NCBI GenBank assembly: GCA_024225275.1
Contig: JAAEMS010000017.1
Span: forward strand, 1-34,197
Length of the DNA stretch: 34,197 bases
Direction of reading: 5' to 3'
DNA from: Actinomycetes bacterium
GTDB lineage: Bacteria > Actinomycetota > Acidimicrobiia > Acidimicrobiales > JAAEMS01
Shown here: positions 7,998 to 15,407 of the stretch, in pieces
How the letters are laid out: every line of letters begins with the position of its first letter
Position numbering within the stretch: the first letter of the stretch is position 1
Notes under the pieces: model-generated
Told to the model about the DNA's origin: nothing
The model's input: only the letters and a program-made list of their open reading frames with translations
Databases searched by the model: none
Translations under genes and position numbers: made by a program

Positions 7998-10348
7998 CAG
8001 GCCTTGCTCCCCACCGGCGCGAGCGGCGCTGGTGAGTCGTCGTGGCGACCGGCCCACACCCGGAGGCCGGCTACAACCGCCACCAGAACAGACGTGAGAG
8101 CCGCGACCCAAAGAGTCGAGGCGACGGGATGTCGCGTGAACGTGGCCCCCTGATAGAAGACCGTGGCCGTGTAGTAGGCGACACCCGTCGTCCAGAGCGC
8201 CACGAAGGCCGCCCATCCCCGGCCCGCCTCTCGCACGATCGCTCCGATCGTCGCCGCACAGGGGAAATACAGCAACACGAAGAGTAGGTAGGCGAAGGCA
8301 CCGACACGACCGTCGAAGCGGGCAGTCATCGCACCGAAGATGCCTTCGTCGACCTCCTGGTCGGCCGATGCGTTGCCGATGCCGAGGCCGAGTGGGTCGA
8401 CCAAGGTGCCGGCGACATCACGCAGGTTGGCCGGGACCGTTGCGAACGCGGCGCTGATGACGTCCCAGAAATCGAAGGCCTCGTCGTCCAACGGGCCGCC
8501 CGCGTCCCGTGCCGCCAGATCGGTGTAGATGGCATCGAGACTGCCAACAACGACCTCCTTGGCCAGCACCCCCGAGAAGATACCGACGGTCGCTGGCCAG
8601 TTGTCTTCCTCGATCCCCATGGGCGCGAATGCGGGGGTGATCGACCGTCCCACGGCGCTCAACGCGGAGGCATCGGTGTCTTCGTTCCCCAACGAACCAT
8701 CGGTGCCAACTGAGTTCAGCACGGCCAGGGCCAAGACCATGAGCACGACGACCTTGCCGGCGTCGCGAACGAACACCCTCACCCTGTCCCATGTGTGCAG
8801 ACCCGCACCCCTGAGGGTCGGCCGGTGATAGGAGGGGAGCTCCATCATGAAGCCCTCGCTCTCGCCCGAGAGCAGGCTGCTCTTCATGACCATGCCGGTG
8901 GCGACGGCGGCCAGAATGCCGATCAGGTACAGGGCAAACACGATGTTCTGTCCACCGGTCGCGAAGAAGGCCGCCGCGAACAAGGCGTAGACGGGAAGCC
9001 GTGCTCCGCACGACATGAACGGATTCATGAGAATGGTGAGCTTGCGTTCCCGTTCACTCTCCAAGGTGCGGGTGGCCATCACTGCGGGGACGTTGCAGCC
9101 GAAACCAACGATCATGGGCACGAACGCTTTGCCCGGCAAGCCGATCAAGCGCATGAACCGGTCCATCACCCACGCGGCCCTGGCCATGTAGCCGCTGTCC
9201 TCGAGCAGCGAAAGGAACAGGTAGAGGGCCGCGATGATGGGAATGAAGGTGGCCACCACCTGGATGCCGCCCCCCATACCGTCGGCCAGCAGCACTCGGG
9301 GCCAGCCTGACAGGCCGACCCGGTCGAGCAGAGCACCGAAACCGTCGACGAAGACCGCTCCGGCCACCCCGTCGAACAGGTCGATGAAGGCACCACCGAT
9401 GTTGATCGTGAACATGAACATCACGTACATGACCGCAAGGAAGATGGGAAGGCCGGTGAAGCGGCCCAGGACTACCCGGTCGACGCGGTCCGAGACGATG
9501 TCGCGCTCGGGTGCGGCCCATGTCGTTGTTCGTTGGGCGATCGCGTGGGCATGGGTGTAGCGCTCACCCGCGATCACTATGTCGGCCTCTTCTCCCGCCC
9601 CCTCCTCGATCGTGCCCTGAAGGGCGATTGCCTGCCCTACCGCCTCCGGGCCGACCGCGTCACACGCCCACACATCACCCTCGAGCAGCTTGAGGGTCAG
9701 CCAGCGAGCGTCGGCCTGACCGGACCGGGTGTCGACCAGTGGCAGGAGCTCGGCGATCGCCTCCTCGACGGGCGGCGAGTGCTCGGGCGAGAACCGAGGG
9801 CGAGCGGGTGACGCACCCGCGACCTCGATCTCGGCCTCGAGTTGGTTGATGCCCTGACCCCTCACCGCGACCAGCGGAAGGACCGGGCAACCCAGGGCTC
9901 TGCTGAGCTCGTCGGCGTCGACGGTGACGCCACGTCGGGCCGCAACGTCAACCATGTTGAGCACCACCAGCATCGGCACGTTCATCTCGAGCAGCTGCAC
10001 GGTGAGGTAGAGATGGCGCTCGAGATTCGACGCGTCGATCACGTTGACGAGCAGATCTGCGTCGCGTGACAGGAGGTAGTCGCGGGTGATCTGCTGGTCC
10101 AGTGTTGCCGCATCGAGCGAGTAGATGCCGGGCAGGTCGACCACATTGACCGTGCGGCCCCCGATCTCGAACCGCCCCTCTTTGCGGTCGACGGTCACTC
10201 CCGGCCAGTTGCCGGTGCGTTGACGAACACCGGTGAGTGCGTTGAACAGAGCCGTCTTGCCAGAGTTGGGGTTGCCGCTCAGCGCCACGGAGAGGTCGCC
10301 ACTCGTCTCCAGGCTCAGCGAGCCGTCACTGCATTCCGCGCACCCCAT
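7997..10348 (-). CDS. feoB: Ferrous iron transporter FeoB
   Basis: A 783-residue cytoplasmic-membrane Fe2+ transporter with an N-terminal G domain: G1 GNPNSGKT (25-32), the TGNWPGVTV switch region, G3 DLPG (71-74) and G4 NMVD (131-134). A helical linker and a C-terminal membrane domain with two Gate-type repeats follow (for example VPMIVGFGCNVPAVMATRTL and the later FPCAATIGAIVRE region), including pore-type cysteines. I chose the ATG at 10348 because it overlaps the feoA stop (TGATG) and directly precedes the G domain; the upstream extension of the frame is antisense-like Arg-rich sequence. The short leader MGCAECS contributes two cysteines. It lies between feoA and feoC in one transcript. 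Confidence 0.96.
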   Translation of the reverse strand: MGCAECSDGSLSLETSGDLSVALSGNPNSGKTALFNALTGVRQRTGNWPGVTVDRKEGRFEIGGRTVNVVDLPGIYSLDAATLDQQITRDYLLSRDADLLVNVIDASNLERHLYLTVQLLEMNVPMLVVLNMVDVAARRGVTVDADELSRALGCPVLPLVAVRGQGINQLEAEIEVAGASPARPRFSPEHSPPVEEAIAELLPLVDTRSGQADARWLTLKLLEGDVWACDAVGPEAVGQAIALQGTIEEGAGEEADIVIAGERYTHAHAIAQRTTTWAAPERDIVSDRVDRVVLGRFTGLPIFLAVMYVMFMFTINIGGAFIDLFDGVAGAVFVDGFGALLDRVGLSGWPRVLLADGMGGGIQVVATFIPIIAALYLFLSLLEDSGYMARAAWVMDRFMRLIGLPGKAFVPMIVGFGCNVPAVMATRTLESERERKLTILMNPFMSCGARLPVYALFAAAFFATGGQNIVFALYLIGILAAVATGMVMKSSLLSGESEGFMMELPSYHRPTLRGAGLHTWDRVRVFVRDAGKVVVLMVLALAVLNSVGTDGSLGNEDTDASALSAVGRSITPAFAPMGIEEDNWPATVGIFSGVLAKEVVVGSLDAIYTDLAARDAGGPLDDEAFDFWDVISAAFATVPANLRDVAGTLVDPLGLGIGNASADQEVDEGIFGAMTARFDGRVGAFAYLLFVLLYFPCAATIGAIVREAGRGWAAFVALWTTGVAYYTATVFYQGATFTRHPVASTLWVAALTSVLVAVVAGLRVWAGRHDDSPAPLAPVGSKA

Positions 10349-10623
10349 CAGCTGACGATCTCGACCATCACCAGCTCGGCCATGTCGCCGCCCAGAGCGA
10401 CGCGATTGCCATCGCTGGCTACCACGACGCCGCGGCCACGCCGATGCGAGACCGTCACCTCGGCACCGACCCTGAGCCCGAGAGCCAGACAACGACGCGT
10501 GATGTCCTTGCCGGCGCTGATGGCGACGATACGTGCCTTCACCCGCGGTGGTATGTCCGCCAGCGCCGCCACCCGGTCGGAATCCGCCGCGGCCTCGACT
10601 TCTCCGCGACGACCCGCCATCAT
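10348..10623 (-). CDS. feoA: FeoA-domain protein
   Basis: A 91-residue SH3-like FeoA protein, with the core LADIPPRVKARIVAI and ITRRCLALGLRVGAEV followed by VALGGDMAELVMVEIV. FeoA partners FeoB at the membrane in Fe2+ uptake. Two ATGs occur back to back (10623 and 10620). The stop overlaps the feoB start by one base. It is the first gene of feoABC; an IdeR/DtxR-like sequence lies about 25 bases upstream. To its right is the displaced 3' end of an acyl-CoA dehydrogenase, so before the island inserted, that gene was probably the immediate upstream neighbour on the same strand. Confidence 0.9.
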   Translation of the reverse strand: MMAGRRGEVEAAADSDRVAALADIPPRVKARIVAISAGKDITRRCLALGLRVGAEVTVSHRRGRGVVVASDGNRVALGGDMAELVMVEIVS

Positions 10624-10645
10624 GATGACAGCCTAGCGAGATATG

Positions 10646-10664
10646 TTAGGTCTGCCTATCAGTC
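10646..10664 (-). promoter_or_regulatory. Possible IdeR/DtxR-type iron box upstream of feoA
   Basis: The 19 bases starting TTAGGTCTGCCTATC match about 13 of 19 positions of the known IdeR/DtxR consensus, with a good left half (TTAGG) and a partly degraded right half (CCTAT). It lies 23 bases upstream of the feoA ATG, where iron-loaded repressor would block transcription. Assignment rests on this match and on the iron-uptake operon it precedes. Confidence 0.45.
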
Positions 10665-10681
10665 ATCCTGATGGGGATGAC
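10662..10681. other. Perfect 7-bp hairpin upstream of feoA, possibly the original acyl-CoA dehydrogenase terminator
   Basis: GTCATCC (10662-10668) and GGATGAC (10675-10681) form a perfect stem with a 6-base loop. It lies 43 bases beyond the stop of the displaced acyl-CoA dehydrogenase 3' fragment, on that gene's downstream side, so it may have terminated that gene before the island split it. There is no U-tract. An operator role for feo is the alternative. Confidence 0.4.
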
Positions 10682-10723
10682 AGGGTCGGCGTCGTGGAAC
10701 CGCTCTGGGCGACCCGGCAAGAC

Positions 10724-10802
10724 TCACTCCATCCGCAGCCCAGAGATGGCCCGGCTGATCACGAGCTGGTGGATCTGCTCGGTGCCTTCGAAGATGTCGT
10801 AG
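10724..10802 (-). pseudogene. Displaced 3' end of the acyl-CoA dehydrogenase gene (att-side remnant)
   Basis: This stretch encodes [20 protein letters not shown] followed by GLRME and a stop. It is the C-terminus of the intact dehydrogenase at 16821-18035 with only three residue differences (His for Gln, Met for Ile; the stop codon is TGA rather than TAA). The outer 46 bases differ at about 10 positions, several of them synonymous, while the inner 33 bases are identical. Homology stops at 10802; beyond it the sequence is unrelated. I read it as the original chromosomal gene end, cut off when an element integrated and supplied a substitute 3' end. Confidence 0.8.
10770..10802 (+). repeat. 33-bp attachment-core direct repeat, copy 1 (attL/attR)
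   Basis: A perfect 33-base match, beginning TGGATCTGCT and ending GATGTCGTAG, recurs in the same orientation at 16867-16899. Homology continues only on the outer side, toward the gene 3' end, and stops abruptly on the inner side, as expected for an attachment core at a site-specific integration junction. Confidence 0.75.
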
Positions 10803-10909
10803 GTCATACCGGGTTGTCCATGCCGTGACATGTAGTGGCGCTGAGCTGTAGGTTGTTCGCGCCGCGGTCTACCCCGTGAGCTCGAATTCGTCCATATTCG
10901 AGCGCGTTC

Positions 10910-11296
10910 TAGTGGTCCGTTGCGGCGTTGATCTGGTGGGGTGCGGTCCAACGCCTGGCACTGGGTCTTCTCGTCGAAGCAGAACACCACCGCCCGCTCG
11001 GGCGGGTTCAGACACAACCCGACCACATCAACGAGCTTCTCCTCGAACAGGGGGGTCGTTCGAGATCTTGAACGTGTCAACCTTCCACGGCTTGAGCTCA
11101 TGATCCCGCCAGATCCGGGCGACGGTGTCCTCACCAATCCCGTGACGCGCGGCCATCAGCCTGGTCGTCCACTGCGTCGCCCCGTCCTGCGCCTTGGAGT
11201 GCAGGGTGTCATGAACCACCGCCGCACTGTGTCCGGAGTTGTCGAGCACCGCCGGGCGATCTCTTCGTTCGCGACCGAAGCAACGACGGACCACTA
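10910..11296. mobile_element. Internally deleted IS630-family element with terminal inverted repeats and TA duplication
   Basis: Inverted repeats GTGGTCCGT at 10912-10920 and its complement at 11286-11294 bound a 383-bp element. Each end abuts a TA dinucleotide (10910-10911 and 11295-11296), the target duplication known for IS630/Tc1-type elements. Inside is a leftward transposase fragment that ends abruptly, followed by about 20 bases that join straight to the left terminus, so the 3' half of the transposase has been deleted. It is a MITE-like, non-autonomous remnant inside the island. Confidence 0.7.
10940..11294 (-). pseudogene. IS630-family transposase fragment, frameshifted and truncated
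   Basis: Reading leftward, the frame gives the helix-turn-helix part ([20 protein letters not shown], then [17 protein letters not shown]). After a frame change it continues [20 protein letters not shown] and [16 protein letters not shown], which holds the first catalytic Asp of the DDE domain. The break falls in a run of six G (11050-11055 on the + strand), where five would keep the frame, so slippage of one base explains it. The remaining two-thirds of the catalytic domain is absent. The apparent GTG start coincides with the terminal inverted repeat, and the N-terminus is probably also incomplete. Confidence 0.75.
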
Positions 11297-11803
11297 GGGA
11301 TGGCTAGGGACAGATGGCGGGAGACCTTGGGGGCACCTTGCCGACCAGTGACGCACAGGCGCCTGGCTCAGCTGGGCCCCTTGGGGTTGCACAGCGCAAG
11401 CACTGCGCTCATGCCCGGCACGGATGCGGGATGTTCGCCCCCCCCATCCGCGCTCGTTGCTTGCTTTCGCGGCCATCCGAGACTCGTCCGTGATGCGAGC
11501 GAATACGTCGAGACGGTGCGCATCTGACTCGCAGCCATGCGAAGCTCACGAAGAGAGGGTGTCGCCTCAGTTCGCAGACATCTTGTGGCAACAAGGTGGC
11601 ATCCGGGAGACGCTTCGCCTCCATGACCGACTGGCCTCGGAATGCAGCCGAAATGGGGGTCGGCCAGTGATCGCCACCTGCCATGAGGTTTGTGGCTGCC
11701 TCTTCGAGCGCTACCTTCGCTACCTCCTGTCAACCATCACACCCCGCCCAAACCGGAAGCGCCGGACAACCTTGCGGTTGGAGACGGATAGCACGCCGAT
11801 TCA
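11297..11803. other. 507-base stretch without a recognisable gene
   Basis: Several frames are open here but none has convincing protein-like composition or a family motif. On the minus strand an AGGAGGT-like sequence occurs near 11722-11730, downstream of the PqqD-like gene, so a further gene of that cassette may once have started here and decayed. I cannot name one. Confidence 0.3.
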
Positions 11804-12157
11804 TCAAGACAGAGGTCGATGCGAGGGGTCCGGGGGAGCGGGGTGAGCTTGTCTGTCTCTGTGGTTGATCGCGACCAGGTCGAGGTCAAAAAGCTCGCTG
11901 GCGAGACGGATGATCTCGGCCTCCAGCCTCGTCTCGTCTGTGGCCTCCGCTCGGGCGAGGAGGAACGAGATCTGCTTGAGCGACGAGGTGCCATCGAGAT
12001 CGCGCCATAGGGCGCTTGCCGCTGGTGTCAGATGGTGAAGCTGCAGGGTCTGCTGGTTGAGCGCGACTATTTCGCCTCGGAGCTCCAAACCAAGGACGCT
12101 TTCGCTCGGCCGCAGAACGGTGCTGCCATCGATGACCTGAGCAGGTCCGGCTACCAC
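11804..12157 (-). CDS. PqqD-family protein (RRE-type peptide-binding domain)
   Basis: A 117-residue protein with the PqqD pattern: strands SVLGLELRGEIVALNQQ, then LHHLTPAASALWRDLDGTSS, a helical stretch, and a final EIIRLASELFDLDLVAI. PqqD-like domains bind leader peptides and present them to modifying enzymes in ribosomally made, post-translationally modified peptide pathways, either alone or fused. Its GTG start overlaps the stop of the HprK-like gene by 7 bases, so the two are coupled. The C-terminal ~20 residues (HPAPPDPSHRPLS region) are disordered-looking. No radical-SAM enzyme, cyclase or short precursor gene is visible nearby, so what it presents, if anything, is unknown. Confidence 0.75.
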   Translation of the reverse strand: MVAGPAQVIDGSTVLRPSESVLGLELRGEIVALNQQTLQLHHLTPAASALWRDLDGTSSLKQISFLLARAEATDETRLEAEIIRLASELFDLDLVAINHRDRQAHPAPPDPSHRPLS

Positions 12158-13041
12158 GGCAGTGGAGTCCGCGAGTCGAGATCTGCCCAGCCAGCGAGTT
12201 CGGATACGGCCACGACCGTCTCATGGAGATCGTTGCTGACCAGACGGTGTACCGGGATCGTGTTGGCCAGCCGCGCCAGTATGGTCAGTCGCTCTCGAGC
12301 CGAGTGTTGACCGGCGAAAGCGCATCCTGCGAGCTCCATGACTGCCTCGGCGGGCCGGAGTAGCTCAAGCGTCGTTGCCTTCGCCGAAAGTTGAAAATGA
12401 GGCAGGACAATATGTCCGATCGGAGTTTGAGCCGCAAGGGCCAGTCGACCACATGTCGGCCCGACCGGGACATGCCACTCGGCCCGAACCCCGTCGTCGA
12501 CTTCGAGCGCAGCCCCCTGCAGATCGGGGAGTACGGCAAACGATCCGGACTTGAGGGTTAAGGGCTTGTGGTACGGCCGGGCGGCCAGCGAGTTCGAATC
12601 GATGCCGATTGCCTCGTCGCTCAGGTAGCCGCATCCGGCGAGCACGAGCGCGCCGGTGAGGGTGGACTTGCCGAACCCCGATGGTGCCGCCAATACCACG
12701 GCGGTCGTCCTGTGGGTGACGCCGCCCGCGTGAAGGGCCATCAGTGGGCTGCAGGTGACCGCGAGGCGGTTGATCGCGCTCACCAGGTGGCCAGCGACGG
12801 CGTGGGGATTGTCTCCCGGTTGGGCAAACCCATCGGCGTCCGAGACCACCCACTGGGAAGGCTCGCGACTGACCTGGAGCGACAGCATATCCGAGCAAGG
12901 GATATCCTGGCTCTCGAGGTCTGCGAAGAGACGCTCGGCTACCCGCATCACTGGCTCAGCGCCCGGACCGAACCGGATATGAATACCAACTCCCAGCCCT
13001 TGGAGGACCAGGCCGTGGCTAGGAGAAGCCCTTAGACCCAT
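12151..13041 (-). CDS. HPr kinase-like (HprK-related) protein
   Basis: A 296-residue protein with the HprK C-terminal kinase fold: LHAGGV (103-108), the P-loop APSGFGKST (119-127) inside VVLAAPSGFGKSTLTGALV, the acidic LSDEAIGID near 140-148 and RPYHKPLTLKSG near 155-166. Relatives in some lasso-peptide clusters phosphorylate the C-terminal serine of a precursor; others accompany PqqD-like proteins with no known substrate. I chose the ATG at 13041 because the longer frame upstream is antisense-like. The gene overlaps the Tat-protein gene by 23 bases and the PqqD-like gene by 7, so all three form one transcript. There is no sign of HPr or phosphotransferase genes, so a classical sugar-regulation role is unlikely. 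Confidence 0.78.
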   Translation of the reverse strand: MGLRASPSHGLVLQGLGVGIHIRFGPGAEPVMRVAERLFADLESQDIPCSDMLSLQVSREPSQWVVSDADGFAQPGDNPHAVAGHLVSAINRLAVTCSPLMALHAGGVTHRTTAVVLAAPSGFGKSTLTGALVLAGCGYLSDEAIGIDSNSLAARPYHKPLTLKSGSFAVLPDLQGAALEVDDGVRAEWHVPVGPTCGRLALAAQTPIGHIVLPHFQLSAKATTLELLRPAEAVMELAGCAFAGQHSARERLTILARLANTIPVHRLVSNDLHETVVAVSELAGWADLDSRTPLPW

Positions 13042-13675
13042 TGCCCTTGGATGTGCAGCCGCCAATTCCGGACACACCCGGTATGCCGTGGTACACATAG
13101 AAGGTGAAGTAGTAGGGGTACGCGACGGTCGGCACGCCGATCTTCCATTCGAAGCTATTCCACAAGCCGCCACCATCGGCACTTGACTTGTCCAACTGCG
13201 GTGTCTTACTTGGGCACGACTTGGTGCGGGGGCTATAACCCTGGATCGTCGGGCTAATGAGCCAGTAGCCAGGGTTGGCGGTGAACTTGACCTTGAAGGG
13301 TACGCTGCTCTGGGTACCTCCTGAGCACGTCCCCGGTGTCACCTCCACCTTTACCGAATCGAGGGGAGCATCCGGCAGTTTCGCCCAACTGGTTTTCGGC
13401 TCGCAACACGTCCAGTTGGAAGGGTCTTCTTCAACGTTGCTGCCAGGGACCTGCTTACACTGACCTACCGCAGAATCGAAGCACGAGTACGCGTACATGT
13501 ACCGGTAGCACCCGTCGTCGACGCTATGCGCCGCGCCCGCAGCTCCGGATGACATTCCAAGAACAGCCGGCGCGGCCCAAGTGATCCCCCCCGTGGCCAC
13601 CGCGGCCTCGATGAACCGACGACGATCCACCTTCGTAGAACTCGTCCCCAGCCCCTTGTCAACACCTTCGCTCAT
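13019..13675 (-). CDS. Tat-exported cysteine-rich protein, unknown function
   Basis: A 218-residue protein with a clear twin-arginine signal: DRRRFIEAAVATGGITWAAP followed by AVLGMSSGAAGAAH and a likely signal-peptidase cut after the Ala-rich stretch near residue 42. The mature part has eight cysteines, suggesting disulfides outside the cytoplasm, is rich in Tyr, Trp, Ser and Lys, and ends in a glycine/serine tail (GIGGCTSKGNGSKGFS). I recognise no family. GAGAGGCGGGA precedes the chosen ATG at 13675; an ATG at 13702 would add nine residues before the signal. GC is visibly lower than in the chromosome genes. It leads the cassette with the HprK-like and PqqD-like genes, so it may be their substrate or may act with their product. 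Confidence 0.72.
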   Translation of the reverse strand: MSEGVDKGLGTSSTKVDRRRFIEAAVATGGITWAAPAVLGMSSGAAGAAHSVDDGCYRYMYAYSCFDSAVGQCKQVPGSNVEEDPSNWTCCEPKTSWAKLPDAPLDSVKVEVTPGTCSGGTQSSVPFKVKFTANPGYWLISPTIQGYSPRTKSCPSKTPQLDKSSADGGGLWNSFEWKIGVPTVAYPYYFTFYVYHGIPGVSGIGGCTSKGNGSKGFS

Positions 13676-13702
13676 GAGTTCCCGCCTCTCGCACCGGCAC
13701 AT

Positions 13703-14068
13703 ACCGCCTCTGGTGCTGTCGCCAACAACCGATCAGCCTACCACAGGCAGCGTCAGTTGTGCCCAGCCGCCCGTCGCGAAGCCAGGATTTCCTCACCGCC
13801 CGCCCCCTGGCCCCCGGGGCCGTCTACCGGGTATCCCGATGTCCCATCCGTCAGGCATCACCGATCAGCCGGCAAGGTGACGCGGGCGCGAGCGTCCCTG
13901 AGTACCTGTCACGTCCGTTGGTCAGTGGCCCCGGAGGGTGGTGCCTCCAGGACGCACCCGTGATTCTGGTCATCGATATCCGGTGATTTTTCTCTAGCGG
14001 CACGTCAGGGATGGTTGCTCGTCGTCGAGCAGCCTCTGAGAGCATGCCTATGAGGTAGGGCGACCAGC
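13703..14068. other. Intergenic stretch upstream of the Tat-protein gene, no gene seen
   Basis: This region should hold the promoter of the leftward cassette, but I see no hexamer pair I would defend. A 6-bp hairpin (TGCTCG, TCGT, CGAGCA) lies at 14016-14031. An open frame at 13851-14045 on the minus strand lacks protein character. Confidence 0.3.
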
Positions 14069-14260
14069 GGCGAGCTCACCGGTCTCGGTCACCGGGTCAG
14101 GGCTTCCACCGTGTGGAGAATCCTCGAGCAACACGGCATCGACCCCGCACCTCACCAATCCACAGTCACATGGACCCAGTTCCCGGGATCCCAAGCCGCG
14201 CTCGCCTGCGACTTCGCCACCATCGACGCCGCCCTGCTACGCCGCCATTACCTGCCGTTC
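14069..14260 (+). pseudogene. Fragment of an rve/DDE integrase-type transposase
   Basis: The frame reads GELTGLGHRVRASTVWRILE then QHGIDPAPHQSTVTWTQF and LACDFATIDAALLRRHYLPF. This matches the hinge between the helix-turn-helix region and the first catalytic Asp of actinobacterial IS3/IS481-like transposases (known pattern: L.GHRV..STVWR.L...GI.PAP....TW..F, then ...DFF.VD...LRR.YVLF). Both sides are missing, and the first catalytic region is diverged (CDFATID). It is a short relic. Confidence 0.6.
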
Positions 14261-14346
14261 TCAAGCGACCTGGCCGAGATGGCCGCCGATCTCCAAGACA
14301 ACACTCTCCCGCCCGAGGTCGTGCAGCCTGGGCTGCCCCTTGACCC

Positions 14347-14424
14347 CGCTGGTACGACCAGGTCGTGGCCTTCCATCGGGCCCCAGCCACCAATGGCCCC
14401 GCCGAGGCGCTCGATGAGAGCATT
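14347..14424 (+). pseudogene. Fragment resembling an ISL3-type transposase C-terminus
   Basis: In a different frame from the preceding relic, the sequence gives RWYDQVVAFHRAPATNGPAE then ALDESI, similar to the W..Q..A.H....NGPTEA.N segment near the C-terminus of ISL3-family transposases. It begins just after an in-frame stop and then loses similarity, so it is a second transposase relic. Confidence 0.4.
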
Positions 14425-14560
14425 CTCATGCCCGTCTCATGCCCGTCTCATGATCGACCCCCATACTCGGTGTCAAGACCGACAGATTCCGGGATCGGCT
14501 CGAGCCAGCAACCTGCTGTCAGAGCGAAGCCGTGAACCGAAAAACTACAGGAGAGTCATG

Positions 14561-14806
14561 ATGACAACGCCAACTAGCACAACACCGTCACCTCCCACTC
14601 AGTTCGGGACCTCCCGCAAGGCGCTTCACGCCTATGTGAGCGCCCATTCCCATGACGCGTGGCATGACACCTGCGCCGGCGAAGGGGTCAGCGTGTCGGG
14701 ACTCCTCGAAGTGCTCGGCGGCCATCTGGACGAGATCATGACCGATGATCTGGTGCGTCAGGCCCGCCGGGTCGACGCGGCGCGACGACGACGAGGCCGA
14801 GGCTGA
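14561..14806 (+). CDS. Small predicted helical/ribbon-helix-helix-like protein
   Basis: An 81-residue protein with a good ribosome binding site, AGGAGAG at 14549-14555, ahead of paired ATGs at 14558 and 14561. After a Thr/Pro/Ser-rich leader, it has ALHAYVSAHSHDAWHDTCAG, then GVSVSGLLEVLGGHLDEIM, and ends with a basic tail (VDAARRRRGRG). The strand-helix-helix pattern with SHDAW....GVSVSGLLE resembles small CopG/ribbon-helix-helix proteins common on plasmids and islands, but I cannot confirm the fold. It may regulate the element. It sits between transposase relics and the gene-free stretch to its right. Confidence 0.55.
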   Translation: MTTPTSTTPSPPTQFGTSRKALHAYVSAHSHDAWHDTCAGEGVSVSGLLEVLGGHLDEIMTDDLVRQARRVDAARRRRGRG

Positions 14807-15128
14807 CCATGGGTAGGTCGATAGCCCCAAGTCGGCACTTCGCTATGACAGTTCCCGCAGACGCGGCAAGAACTGGGAGGTGGACCCGGAGGTGGTGAAC
14901 CCGGCGCTGGAGAAGCGCCCGGTTCGCCGAGGCCACCCTGCCGTCCGTGTTTGGAGGGCCCACAGTTGCGCGTCGGCAAGCCGAGACAGAGTCTCGGCGC
15001 GGCAGAAAGACGGGCCAGCGGCCGAGGGCTCGTCCGCAGCACCTCCCGGTCGTGCAGTTCGGTCGATGCCTGCGCGTGCCTCGCGAGGAACTTGCTCTGC
15101 TCGTTCGAGGTCTGCTGCCGAAGTCGAC
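14807..15128. other. 322-base stretch without a convincing gene
   Basis: The minus strand is open across 14843-15250 and a plus frame spans 14880-15425, but codon composition is poor in both and each overlaps a better candidate gene. I see no repeat or RNA structure to report. Confidence 0.3.
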
Positions 15129-15407
15129 CTACGTCGGGAGCAACCCTGCGTGACGAAGCTCGTCAATGGCCTGATCGGGAACACCGAGCACATCGAGGTG
15201 GACGATCGAATCGTCACCAGGGCCCTCGACCACATCGATGACTCGAGCAAGGAACGGTTCCTCAGAATCGCCGGCCACGATGATCGACCCGGGCGATACT
15301 CGGCCGGGCTCGGCCGAGTCGCTCAGGAACGCCCACACGTAGCCCGTCTCGTCGACCTGGTTCACGTCGGCAGGGAGCGTCACGGCGACGGTGGTGTCGT
15401 TGTTCAT
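15129..15407 (-). CDS. Small hypothetical protein, second of an integrase-linked pair
   Basis: A 92-residue acidic protein (TLPADVNQVDETGYVWAFLS, then PGSIIVAGDSEEPFLARVID) with alternating hydrophobic/charged residues suggesting a small beta-barrel-like fold. I recognise no named family. Its ATG overlaps the stop of the upstream small gene by 4 bases, and that gene in turn overlaps the integrase stop, so all three are probably one transcript. The frame is intact although the integrase is broken. Confidence 0.6.
   Translation of the reverse strand: MNNDTTVAVTLPADVNQVDETGYVWAFLSDSAEPGRVSPGSIIVAGDSEEPFLARVIDVVEGPGDDSIVHLDVLGVPDQAIDELRHAGLLPT

Noticed and set aside
14016..14031. A 6-bp GC-rich hairpin
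   Set aside because: Short stems of this size occur by chance in GC-rich DNA, and it is not placed at the end of a gene.
13851..14045. A 64-codon minus-strand frame upstream of the Tat-protein gene
   Set aside because: It has no ribosome binding site, no recognisable motif and a poor third-position pattern.
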